From contig NZ_CP112972.1 in the NCBI RefSeq assembly GCF_026410925.1, positions 3,100,001 to 3,164,000 on the forward strand: DNA of 64,000 nucleotides. The letters are read 5' to 3'. Under the pieces are notes generated by a model, which saw only the letters and a program-made list of their open reading frames with translations, was not told the origin of the DNA and made no database searches. This document shows positions 42,214 through 50,281 of this stretch, in pieces; the stretch's first letter is position 1; each line of letters begins with the position of its first letter. The stretch comes from Halovenus salina (GTDB taxonomy: Archaea; Halobacteriota; Halobacteria; Halobacteriales; Haloarculaceae). The position numbers and the translations under genes are program-made.

Positions 42214-42516
42214 TGATACTATTAATTAGAACGGTATGTGTAATCAATCTGCTCGTTGTTGAGGTATATTTGAGATCTAAGTGTCTCTACGTTATTTTCA
42301 CAGTTGCAGATATAGACCCATCTCGTGAACGTTTCGTGGCGTTCGTAACTCAACGTCGTCTCTCGGGCTCCCCTGTCGGGGAGGATGGTTCGTCGCTACC
42401 TGGCCACTCGATTGAGTTTAGGAATCCTTCATATTTTTGATGTCGTGTTTCCTGAAGATCTCTCTTTTCCCTGTCTGAACAGGTTTGGCTGTTCCTCATT
42501 CTCACACCGAAAGCAT
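42214..42516. other. Gene-free stretch, about 300 bp
   Basis: It separates the accessory region from the ars operon. A hairpin ctcccc-tgtc-ggggag lies at about 42370-42385. No ORF or RNA gene is supported. Confidence 0.45.
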
Positions 42517-42538
42517 TACTTGAAGAAAAACTCAAGTA
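42517..42538 (+). promoter_or_regulatory. Operator-like palindrome of the ars operon
   Basis: Perfect 7-bp arms tacttga (42517-42523) and tcaagta (42532-42538) with an 8-bp A-rich spacer, ending 7 bp before the arsR ATG. It would overlap the transcript start, as expected for an ArsR repressor site. Confidence 0.65.
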
Positions 42539-42545
42539 TGTTCTG

Positions 42546-42938
42546 ATGGCACAGGCGACCGACCGGCTTCGCCGGTATCTCGACGACGAACTGGGTGAGT
42601 GTCGGAGCGAAGACGTCGAGAGCCGACTCGACGAACTCGGGACGCTCGAGGCGGCCTTGGGAGACGCGCAACTCGATACCGAACTAGAAGTCCTCTCGGC
42701 GCTCGCAAACGAGACGCGGTACAGGCTAGTCCGGGTCCTCGTGGCGGCGGGCGAGGAACTCTGTGTCTGTGAGCTACAGGCTGTCGTTGATGTGACCGAG
42801 AGTGGCCTCAGTCACGCGCTTTCAGCACTCGCGGAGGCGGGACTGGTTGAAGGAGAGAAGGAGGGGCGCTGGAAGAAGTACGGGGCAACCAATCGCGCGG
42901 TTGCGCTCGTAACGGTACTCGATGGGTGTGTAAAATGA
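42546..42938 (+). CDS. arsR: ArsR-family arsenic-responsive repressor
   Basis: 130 residues. Winged helix LEVLSALANETRYRLVRVLV, then the alpha-3 metal-binding motif ELCVCELQ (Cys73, Cys75), the recognition helix VTESGLSHALSALAEAGLVE and wing GEKEGRWKKYGATN. An N-terminal helix of about 45 residues is an addition also seen in haloarchaea. It should repress its own operon and release DNA on As(III) binding. The stop overlaps the acr3 start. Confidence 0.9.
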   Translation: MAQATDRLRRYLDDELGECRSEDVESRLDELGTLEAALGDAQLDTELEVLSALANETRYRLVRVLVAAGEELCVCELQAVVDVTESGLSHALSALAEAGLVEGEKEGRWKKYGATNRAVALVTVLDGCVK

Positions 42939-44095
42939 GTGAGACCACCCACCAGCACGGGCCGAACTGTGGCTGTGAGAGCTGTGGAGACCCTCGCTCG
43001 ATGGACTTCCTCGACAAGTACCTCACCGTCTGGATCTTCGGCGCGATGGCGGTTGGCGTTGGTCTCGGCTACGTCGCACCCTCCGTGACCGGTCCGATTC
43101 AGGACCTCCATCTGGTCGAAATCGGCCTTATCGCGATGATGTACCCGCCGCTCGCGAAAGCCGACTACTCCCAGCTGCGGGCCGTGTTCAGCAACTGGCG
43201 AATCCTCGGGCTGAGCCTCGTCCAGAACTGGCTCATCGGCCCCACGCTCATGTTCGGGCTTGCTGTGTTTTTCTTCAGCGGCCTGGTCCCCGGGCTGCCG
43301 GCGCGGCCGGAGTATTTCCTGGGGCTGATTTTCATCGGAATGGCTCGCTGTATCGCGATGGTTCTGGTCTGGAACGAACTCGCCGAGGGGTCGACCGAGT
43401 ACGTGACCGGGCTGGTCGCGTTCAATAGTCTCTTCCAGATTCTTACGTACGGAGCGTACGTCTGGTTTTTCGGCCTCTTCCTCCCGCCGCTGCTCGGGAT
43501 GGACTCACTTGTCGCCGGCATCGAGACGTTCGACGTGACGCCGGCACAGGTCTTCGAGGCAATCGTTATCTTCCTCGGCATCCCGTTTGCCGGGGGGTTC
43601 CTCACGCGATACGTCGGGACGCGCTCGAAAGGCGAGGAGTGGTACGAAGAGCGGTTCGTCCCGAAAATCGACCCGCTCACGCTCGTTGCCCTGCTCTTTA
43701 CCGTCATCGTGATGTTCGCCACCCAGGGTGACAACATCGTCGCGGCACCCGGTGACGTCCTCCTGATTGCGGTCCCGCTGACAATCTATTTCGTCGTGAT
43801 GTTTCTGGTCAGCTTCGGGATGGGGAAAGGAATCGGTGCGGACTACTCGACGACGACCGCTATCGGGTTCACCGCGGCCTCAAACAACTTCGAGCTGGCA
43901 ATTGCCGTCGCAGTCGCGGTGTTCGGCGTCGGCTCCGGGGTCGCGTTCACGACAGTCGTCGGGCCGCTCATCGAGGTACCCGTCTTGCTTGCGCTGGTCA
44001 ACGTGGCTCTGTACTTCCAGCGTCGGTTCGACTGGACCGGGGCCACCACAGGACAGCTTGCCACTGGCAAAGAGACGACAATCGAAGACGACTGA
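42935..44095 (+). CDS. acr3: Arsenite efflux transporter ACR3
   Basis: 386 residues with ten membrane helices of the bile/arsenite family. GLIAMMYPPLAKADYSQL, IGMARCIAMVLVWNELAEG (conserved Cys of ACR3) and ASNNFELAIAVAVAVFG are signatures. It pumps As(III) out. The N-terminus carries a Cys/His-rich tail (HQHGPNCGCESCGDP) that could bind metal before transport. The ATG at 42935 overlaps the arsR stop. Confidence 0.94.
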   Translation: MSETTHQHGPNCGCESCGDPRSMDFLDKYLTVWIFGAMAVGVGLGYVAPSVTGPIQDLHLVEIGLIAMMYPPLAKADYSQLRAVFSNWRILGLSLVQNWLIGPTLMFGLAVFFFSGLVPGLPARPEYFLGLIFIGMARCIAMVLVWNELAEGSTEYVTGLVAFNSLFQILTYGAYVWFFGLFLPPLLGMDSLVAGIETFDVTPAQVFEAIVIFLGIPFAGGFLTRYVGTRSKGEEWYEERFVPKIDPLTLVALLFTVIVMFATQGDNIVAAPGDVLLIAVPLTIYFVVMFLVSFGMGKGIGADYSTTTAIGFTAASNNFELAIAVAVAVFGVGSGVAFTTVVGPLIEVPVLLALVNVALYFQRRFDWTGATTGQLATGKETTIEDD

Positions 44096-44103
44096 CCCAA
44101 TAC

Positions 44104-44541
44104 ATGACGCAACACAGCAACGACGAGCCGACTCGTATCGCCCTGGTCTGCGTGCAAAACGCCGGCCGCTCCCAGATGGCCACGGCCTTCGCAGAGCGCG
44201 AACGGGAACGCCGTGACCTCACCGACAGCGTCGAGATTCTCACCGGCGGGACTCGCCCCGCAGAGAGTGTCCACGATGTTGTCGTCGATGTGATGGGGGA
44301 GGTTGGCACTGACATTACCGACAAGACACCACGAGAAATCACGATAGCGGAGCTCAACGCCTGTGATTACGTTGCGACGATGGGCTGTTCGACGCTCGAC
44401 ATCGGCGATGTCAGCGACGAGGTCGAGGTGCGTGACTGGGCACTCGACGACCCGGACGGCGAGTCCCTCGAACGGGTTCGCGAGATTCGTGACGAAGTCG
44501 AGGACCACGTTGTTACACTGTTCGAGGAGGCGACGACCTGA
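44104..44541 (+). CDS. arsC: Arsenate reductase, low-molecular-weight phosphatase type
   Basis: 145 residues. The P-loop CVQNAGRS (Cys16 to Arg22-Ser23) and the acid in VRDWALDDPDG fit the LMW phosphatase fold. Cys87 (LNACDYV) and Cys95 (TMGCSTLD) are placed where thioredoxin-linked ArsC proteins have their resolving cysteines. It reduces arsenate to arsenite for export by ACR3. It begins 8 bp after acr3, third gene of the operon. Confidence 0.9.
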   Translation: MTQHSNDEPTRIALVCVQNAGRSQMATAFAERERERRDLTDSVEILTGGTRPAESVHDVVVDVMGEVGTDITDKTPREITIAELNACDYVATMGCSTLDIGDVSDEVEVRDWALDDPDGESLERVREIRDEVEDHVVTLFEEATT

Positions 44542-44594
44542 GCGGTTCTGGAGAACGTACAACAGTAAAGTAGCCATGCCGCTGACATACGGAC

Positions 44595-45062
44595 ATGACA
44601 GAGACAGACCTTGACGACGTCGACAGGGCAATCCTGCATGCACTCCAGGAGAACGCCCGAAACACTACCTCTGGTGACATCGCAGAGCGAACCGGGACCT
44701 CGGACAGCACCGTCCGCAAGCGCATCCAGAAACTCGAATCCAGCGAGGTAATCAAAGGGTACAGCGCCGAGGTGGACTACCAGCGCTCGGGGTACCCGCT
44801 TCGGATGTTGCTCTACTGCACCGCCTCGATTACCGAGCGAGGCGACCTCATCCCGGAGGTCCTCGGTATCGACGGCGTCGTCTCGGTCCAGGAACTAGTT
44901 ACGGGCGAGCAGAATCTGCTCGTCACGGCCGTCGGCGAGAGCGATGACGACATCACACCCGTGGCACAGGAACTGCTCGAAATGGGGCTGACCGTCGCCG
45001 ATGAAGTGCTCGTCCGCAGCCACGAGACGACGCCGTTCGACGAGTTCGACGGAACAGACTAA
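44595..45062 (+). CDS. Lrp/AsnC-family transcriptional regulator
   Basis: 155 residues. N-terminal HTH (DDVDRAILHALQENARNTTS, GTSDSTVRKRIQKLESSEVI) and C-terminal RAM-type domain (VVSVQELVTGEQNLLVTAVG). Effector unknown. It lies 53 bp after arsC and its last bases overlap the end of the convergent amidohydrolase gene by four. It might sense an amino acid or simply act elsewhere. Confidence 0.88.
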   Translation: MTETDLDDVDRAILHALQENARNTTSGDIAERTGTSDSTVRKRIQKLESSEVIKGYSAEVDYQRSGYPLRMLLYCTASITERGDLIPEVLGIDGVVSVQELVTGEQNLLVTAVGESDDDITPVAQELLEMGLTVADEVLVRSHETTPFDEFDGTD

Positions 45063-46075
45063 CAGACGACGCGTTTGACATCTGCCTCGCCCGCGCGGCG
45101 CACGACCGCCGCGACTGGGTCGACAGCGCCCGCCAGGTTGTCGGAGTCACCGTCGATGACGGTCAGTGCCCCTCGTTTTCCCTCCTCGATGACGCCACAG
45201 TCGAGCCCGGTGACTTCAGCGCCGGCAGTTGTCGCCATCCGGAGTACTTCTCTCGGGCTCACGTCGAACACCTTCGCGGTGTAGGCCATCTCCCGGAACA
45301 TCGACGGCGAATTCAACATCACGTTATCGGTGCCCAGCGCGACTGTCGTGTGGTCGAGAAGTTCCCGAATCGGCGGTCGGCCAACGTCGAGCACCGTATT
45401 CGCACGGGGGCAGACAGCAATCGGAACTGACTGGTCGGCCACACGGTCGAGATGTTCCTGCTGGGCGTGGACCATGTGGACGAGCAGGTCGGGCTCTAAC
45501 TCCAGTGCTGGGTGAATATCTGTCGCATCTGGTTCCCCGGCGTGGATGGCGAACGGAACACCGCGCTCCCTGCAGGCGTCCCGTTCGTCTTCGAACTCGC
45601 TGTCGTTCGCGCCGCTGGCTCCGTAGCCATCGGCCACATCGAGGACGGCTATCTCGTCGCTCCCGAAGATGAACGGCTCGATCTCAAGTGATTCGGCAGC
45701 GTCACGGAGCGCACGAGCGCCGGCTGTCCCGAACTCCCGAAAGTCGAGTGTCGAAACAGTCCCGGTCTGTTGCATAAATCGGAGTGTCCGTTCCATCACC
45801 GCCACCAGCTGTTCGCGGTCGGCCGCGGCAAGTCGACGGTGTTTCAGGCTGTCCGGCGGGACGACTGCCTTCTCCAGGGAGAGACCGACGGCAGCCTCCT
45901 TGGCGACGGAGTCTCCCAGGTGCGTATGGGCGTTGACGAACGCCGGAACGACGATATCGTTCGACTCTGTCTCTGCCGACTCGACGGCCGTGATTCGCCC
46001 GTCCTCGACGACGACGCGACCCTCTACTGGACTGAACTCTCTTCCGGAAAGAACCGTTCCCTCTACCGTCTTCAT
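45059..46075 (-). CDS. Amidohydrolase-superfamily deaminase-like enzyme
   Basis: 338 residues. Metal ligands fit the amidohydrolase fold: VPAFVNAHTHLGDS (HxH), PFAIHAGEPD, LLVHMVHAQQE and TVALGTDNVM (final Asp). The closest functional type is the chlorohydrolase/MTA-SAH deaminase/guanine-deaminase group. The substrate cannot be fixed. The ATG at 46075 is chosen because it opens the typical small beta domain (MKTVEGTVLSGREFSPVEGR). Confidence 0.82.
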   Translation of the reverse strand: MKTVEGTVLSGREFSPVEGRVVVEDGRITAVESAETESNDIVVPAFVNAHTHLGDSVAKEAAVGLSLEKAVVPPDSLKHRRLAAADREQLVAVMERTLRFMQQTGTVSTLDFREFGTAGARALRDAAESLEIEPFIFGSDEIAVLDVADGYGASGANDSEFEDERDACRERGVPFAIHAGEPDATDIHPALELEPDLLVHMVHAQQEHLDRVADQSVPIAVCPRANTVLDVGRPPIRELLDHTTVALGTDNVMLNSPSMFREMAYTAKVFDVSPREVLRMATTAGAEVTGLDCGVIEEGKRGALTVIDGDSDNLAGAVDPVAAVVRRAGEADVKRVVC

Positions 46076-46117
46076 ACTCTGTACAGAATCAGCGTAACGA
46101 TATGGTTTTCTAATCAA

Positions 46118-46131
46118 ATTGTACGAACAAT
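46118..46131. promoter_or_regulatory. Small palindrome upstream of the amidohydrolase gene
   Basis: attgt-acga-acaat, a perfect 5-bp inverted repeat about 45 bp before the amidohydrolase ATG. It shares gaacaa with the repeat at 46283-46311, so one regulator may use both. Weak evidence. Confidence 0.3.
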
Positions 46132-46282
46132 CCGTTAGTCTTATTGGAGACAAAGGCGAGGCTGCCAGTAAGGCCGCTGACCGCTGTCGATACTCCCTTG
46201 TAGCGTTCGAGCGGCTCTCTGCCGACTGTAGCACCGCGCCGGCGCCCAGCCTGAACAGATAGTGCTATCTCTAGAAAACACT

Positions 46283-46311
46283 TTGTTCGATTAAGACAAA
46301 TCTAAGAACAA
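46283..46311. promoter_or_regulatory. Inverted repeat upstream of dabB
   Basis: ttgttc (46283-46288) and gaacaa (46306-46311) are inverted arms, extended by tta and taa on the inner side. A TATA-like tttaata follows at about 46330. A regulatory site for dabBA is plausible. Confidence 0.4.
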
Positions 46312-46409
46312 TATGGTAGGATAGACAGATTTAATACACACTTTGGTCATAATACATAGTAACGACGACCGGTACTGTTCGCACAGCACTTGGTCGTGAC
46401 GGACAAACG

Positions 46410-47897
46410 ATGACAGGCGAATCAGAGACGACGACGGTGGCACAGCTCTCGACTCCAGACAGTTCGGGTTCGCCGATTCCGGCGGTGCTGACGCGACTGG
46501 TCTGGCTCCTCTGGGGTGTCAGTCTGGGTGTGCTGGGGATGTTCGTCCAGCGAGGCGCTCTCTGGGAGGTCGACGGACTGGTCGTCGTCGACGGACTGAC
46601 CGTGACGATGTGGGCGACGGTCACGTTCTTCAGCGGTATCGTACACAGCTACTCGCGGCGGTACATGGCCGGGAGCGCAACAATAGACGGTTTCTTCGCC
46701 CGCGTGTTCGCGTTCACGCTCACGGTGATGGCGCTTGTCGCGGCCGACAGCCTCGCACTTTTCGTCCTCTGTTGGGCGCTGATGGGGCTGGTCATGGCCG
46801 AGCTAATCGGCACCACCGAGGGGTGGCCCCAGGCTCGGGCCGCGGCATCGGTCGCTCGGCGGTACTTCCTCGGCGGGACGGCCGCCCTCGCCGTCGCGGC
46901 CGGCACGCTCTGGTATCACACCGGCACGACGACCGTCTCGGGACTCGCCTCGTCGGTCGAGACGGCCTCGACGACGGTGGTCGTGCTCGCCGCGGGCGGA
47001 CTCCTTCTCGCGGCAATGGCCCAGTCCGCGCTGGTTCCGTTCCACACCTGGCTTCTCTCCTCGATGACGGCGCCAACACCAGCCTCGGCGTTGATGCACG
47101 CAGGGTTCGTCAACGCGGGCGGTATCCTCCTCGTTCGGTTCGCACCGGTCGTGACCGTCGAGGCGGGATTCATGCTCGTGGTCGTCCTCGTCGGCGCGAC
47201 CAGTGCGCTGCTGGGGAAGCTGCTGAAGACCGTCCAGACCGACGTCAAGACCAAGCTCGGCTGCTCGACGGTCGGACAGATGGGCTTTATGATTATGCAG
47301 GTCGGGCTCGGATTCTTCGCCGCGGCTATCACACACCTGATTCTCCATGGCTTCTACAAGGCCTACCAGTTCCTCTCCTCGGGCGCTCGCGTCTCCCACG
47401 AGAGTCCGGCCAAATCGAACAGTCGGCATTCTCCGGGGGTCGCTGGGGGTCTCGTGGTCGCTGGCACGGCGCTTGCGGGTGGACTGCTCTTTGCTGGCCT
47501 CACTGGAAAGGGAACGAAACTCGATACCGGCCTCCTGCTGACGCTGTTGGTCGTGGTGACCGTTCTACACGCGGCCCGCGAACTCGCGAGCGACCCGGCG
47601 CTGCCGACCGGCGTCCGGTACGGGGCGGTCCCGCTGGTCGCGCTTCCGGCTATCGCCGTCTACGCCGGCATCTACGAGGCTATGGCGGGGCTGCTCTCCG
47701 AGCTACCCGCCGTCGGACAGCCTGCGGAGCTGACCGCGGTTCACGTCGTTGTTGCCGTCGCCTTCGCGGTTGCCTACCTGGCTATCGACCGCGGATTCTA
47801 CCAGCGCAGTCGGCGTCTCTACGTCTTCCTGGTGAACGCGAGCCAGCCCGCGACAGAGACACTGCTTACCACGACGGAGGAATACAATGAGTACTGA
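46410..47897 (+). CDS. dabB: DabB, proton-channel-like (NuoL-type) subunit of inorganic-carbon transporter
   Basis: 495 residues with about 13 membrane helices of the NuoL/MrpA family. The conserved Lys/His helix is present: VPFHTWLLSSMTAPTPASAL, LMHAGFVNAGG, KLGCSTVGQMGFMIMQVG, ITHLILHGFYKAYQFL. The adjacent dabA shows it belongs to the DAB complex, not respiratory complex I. In the known complex, ion flow through DabB drives CO2 hydration by DabA and bicarbonate accumulation. Its last codons overlap the dabA start. Confidence 0.9.
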   Translation: MTGESETTTVAQLSTPDSSGSPIPAVLTRLVWLLWGVSLGVLGMFVQRGALWEVDGLVVVDGLTVTMWATVTFFSGIVHSYSRRYMAGSATIDGFFARVFAFTLTVMALVAADSLALFVLCWALMGLVMAELIGTTEGWPQARAAASVARRYFLGGTAALAVAAGTLWYHTGTTTVSGLASSVETASTTVVVLAAGGLLLAAMAQSALVPFHTWLLSSMTAPTPASALMHAGFVNAGGILLVRFAPVVTVEAGFMLVVVLVGATSALLGKLLKTVQTDVKTKLGCSTVGQMGFMIMQVGLGFFAAAITHLILHGFYKAYQFLSSGARVSHESPAKSNSRHSPGVAGGLVVAGTALAGGLLFAGLTGKGTKLDTGLLLTLLVVVTVLHAARELASDPALPTGVRYGAVPLVALPAIAVYAGIYEAMAGLLSELPAVGQPAELTAVHVVVAVAFAVAYLAIDRGFYQRSRRLYVFLVNASQPATETLLTTTEEYNEY

Positions 47898-50280
47898 GTC
47901 TGCCATCCACGAGAGCATCGAGAGCGCAGCACAGGCCGTCGGCTCGGTCTGGCCGCTTCACTCCTTCGTGACGGCCAATCCGCTGGCCGGCTTCGAGGAC
48001 CAACCGTTTCACACGGCCGTCGAAGACGCAGAGCAACTGCTCGGGGGGGACGGCTACCCAACTCCCGACACCTTCCGGGCGGCACTCGACGCCGGCCGCA
48101 TCGACAGAGATATTCTCCGGGAAGAGCTGGCCGCTCACGGCGACGAGAGAGAGCCGGAGGCGTCACTCGAGGCGATGGCCGAAACGGAGTCCGCCGGCAG
48201 GAGCGAGACGGCCCCCGAGACAGACCAGGTCGATGCCGTGTTGACGAAGTGGCTGGCCGCCTTTCTCGACCAGGGCCAGGCCGACTGGTCGATGCCAGAC
48301 CGCGAGGAGGGATTTTACCGGGCGTTCCGAACGGTCGCAACCTACGACAGCGAGATCCCCGACGAGGCCGCCGACCTGCCAGACGAGCCGGTCGAAGCAA
48401 TCAAAGAGGCGCTGGACACCCACCCCGAGGGCGAGTGGGAGGATATCTTCCGCGCCCAGCTCGCTGCACTACCGGGCTGGACTGGCTTCATCAAACAGCA
48501 GGTCGCCGACGAGGACGCCTGGCAGTCGGCCTACCCGATAACACTGGCCGGCTATCTCGCCGCCCGGCTGGCGCTCGTCGAGGCGTTCGACGCGCCGGTC
48601 CCGCCACGAGAGATGCCCGGCGAGGACGATACCGAAGACAGTGTCCCCGTGCCGGAGCTCTGGCTCCGTGCCTGGGAGCAGAGCTATCGGGACGACCTCG
48701 TCGACTCGCTGGCCGAGGCCGGAGCGGCTCTCGACGACAGAGAGCCCGAACCACGCCCGGACGCACAGCTCGTCTTCTGTATCGACACGCGCTCTGAGAT
48801 TATCCGCCGGCACATCGAAGCGACGGGCAACTACGAGACACACGGCTACGCCGGATTTTTCGGCGTTCCGATGCGCTACGAGGGGTACGACTCCGAGGCC
48901 ACCGTCGACGCCTGTCCACCGATTCTCGACGCCCAGCATCGGGTCGCCGACCGCCCCGTCGAGACGGAGTCCAGAGAACACTACGACCAGTGGCGGGCCA
49001 CGCTCGACACCACGAAGAAGGCAATCAAGCGGCTGGAGTCAAACGCCGCGACAGCATTCAGCTTCGTCGAGAAGACGGGAATCGGCTACGGGGCTGTCCT
49101 CGCTGCCCGGACGCTGCTCCCCGGCCGAGTTTACGACGTCTTCGAAGAGGCCGACGAGCGCGTTCCAGACGACCACGAGTTCTGTGAGCCGGCAGTCGAC
49201 CACGACCCCGACGCGGGCCACGAGCTACCGGCCGGTCTCACGCACGAACAGCAAGTCGAGTACGCCGCGACGGCCTTCGAGCTGATGGGCTGGGAAGAGT
49301 TCGCCCGCGTCGTCGTCTTTGCCGGCCACGCAAGCCAGACAGCGAACAACCCCTTCGATTCGAGTCTGGACTGCGGGGCCTGTGCGGGTAACCCCGGCGG
49401 GCCAAACGCTCGCGTGCTCGCGGCCATCTGCAACGACGAGGCCGTCCGGTCGGCGCTTAGAGAGCGGGGCATCGAAGTCCCCGAGGACACCCTCTTTGTC
49501 GCCGGCGAACACAACACGACGACCGACGAAATCGAGCTGTACGCTGGCGACGTGCCCCCGTCTCACGAGGAAGACATCGAGGCCCTCCGCGCGGACCTCG
49601 CGACCGCGCGGGCGGGCGCTGCCGCCGAACGCACCGGCGACATGGGCGCTGACCCGAACTCTGGCGTCCGCGAGACACAGCGCCGGGCCGCCGACTGGGC
49701 CGAAACCCGTCCAGAGTGGGGGCTGGCAGGGAACGCCGGCTTCGTCGTCGGGCCGCGGGAGCTTACCGAGAATCTCGACCTCGACGGCCGGTCGTTCCTC
49801 CACTCGTATGACTGGTCGACCGACGACGGCGACGCCCTCGAAGCGATTATGGCTGGACCGATGGTCGTGACCCAGTGGATTAACACGCAGTACTACTTTG
49901 CAACCGTCGACAACGCGGCCTACGGCAGTGGCTCGAAGGTCACACACAACCCCGTCGGCAACCTCGGCGTCTACCAGGGCAACGGCGGCGACCTGATGAC
50001 AGGGCTTCCGCTCCAGTCGCTGATGAGCGCCGACGACGAACCCTACCACCAACCCCTCCGGCTCTCGACTGTCATCCACGCGCCGGTCGAGCGCGTGACC
50101 GAGATACTCACGGAAAACGAACAGCTCCAGATGCTGCTGGACAACGACTGGCTCTCGCTGACCGTCGTCGACCCCGAACAGGAGCACCGGGCATTCCACT
50201 ACGACGAGGCCCTCGACTGGACGCCGGTCTCCGCGGAGACGACGCCCACGGCCCCGACGGCCACCGCAGCCGACGACTGA
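47887..50280 (+). CDS. dabA: DabA (DUF2309/UPF0753), carbonic-anhydrase-like subunit
   Basis: 797 residues. Zinc-site residues match the characterised bacterial DabA: Cys298 and Asp300 in LVFCIDTRSE, His481 in VVFAGHASQT, Cys496 in LDCGACAGNPGG; the His-to-Cys spacing of 15 is the same. It starts with the usual VWPLHSFVTANPLAGFED. It takes up inorganic carbon by hydrating CO2 together with DabB. No RuBisCO or carboxysome gene is nearby, so the bicarbonate probably feeds carboxylases. It overlaps dabB by 11 bp. Confidence 0.93.
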   Translation: MSTESAIHESIESAAQAVGSVWPLHSFVTANPLAGFEDQPFHTAVEDAEQLLGGDGYPTPDTFRAALDAGRIDRDILREELAAHGDEREPEASLEAMAETESAGRSETAPETDQVDAVLTKWLAAFLDQGQADWSMPDREEGFYRAFRTVATYDSEIPDEAADLPDEPVEAIKEALDTHPEGEWEDIFRAQLAALPGWTGFIKQQVADEDAWQSAYPITLAGYLAARLALVEAFDAPVPPREMPGEDDTEDSVPVPELWLRAWEQSYRDDLVDSLAEAGAALDDREPEPRPDAQLVFCIDTRSEIIRRHIEATGNYETHGYAGFFGVPMRYEGYDSEATVDACPPILDAQHRVADRPVETESREHYDQWRATLDTTKKAIKRLESNAATAFSFVEKTGIGYGAVLAARTLLPGRVYDVFEEADERVPDDHEFCEPAVDHDPDAGHELPAGLTHEQQVEYAATAFELMGWEEFARVVVFAGHASQTANNPFDSSLDCGACAGNPGGPNARVLAAICNDEAVRSALRERGIEVPEDTLFVAGEHNTTTDEIELYAGDVPPSHEEDIEALRADLATARAGAAAERTGDMGADPNSGVRETQRRAADWAETRPEWGLAGNAGFVVGPRELTENLDLDGRSFLHSYDWSTDDGDALEAIMAGPMVVTQWINTQYYFATVDNAAYGSGSKVTHNPVGNLGVYQGNGGDLMTGLPLQSLMSADDEPYHQPLRLSTVIHAPVERVTEILTENEQLQMLLDNDWLSLTVVDPEQEHRAFHYDEALDWTPVSAETTPTAPTATAADD

Positions 50281-50281
50281 T

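Larger units (their letters stand above)
46076..46409. other. Divergent promoter region, 334 bp
   Basis: It separates the amidohydrolase (minus) and dabB (plus) genes. It contains the two inverted repeats listed, an AT-rich right half and no ORF. Confidence 0.5.

Noticed and set aside
46410..47897. dabB as the missing nuoL of the broken nuo operon
   Set aside because: It overlaps dabA and lacks neighbouring nuoJ, K, M, N, so it belongs to the DAB complex.
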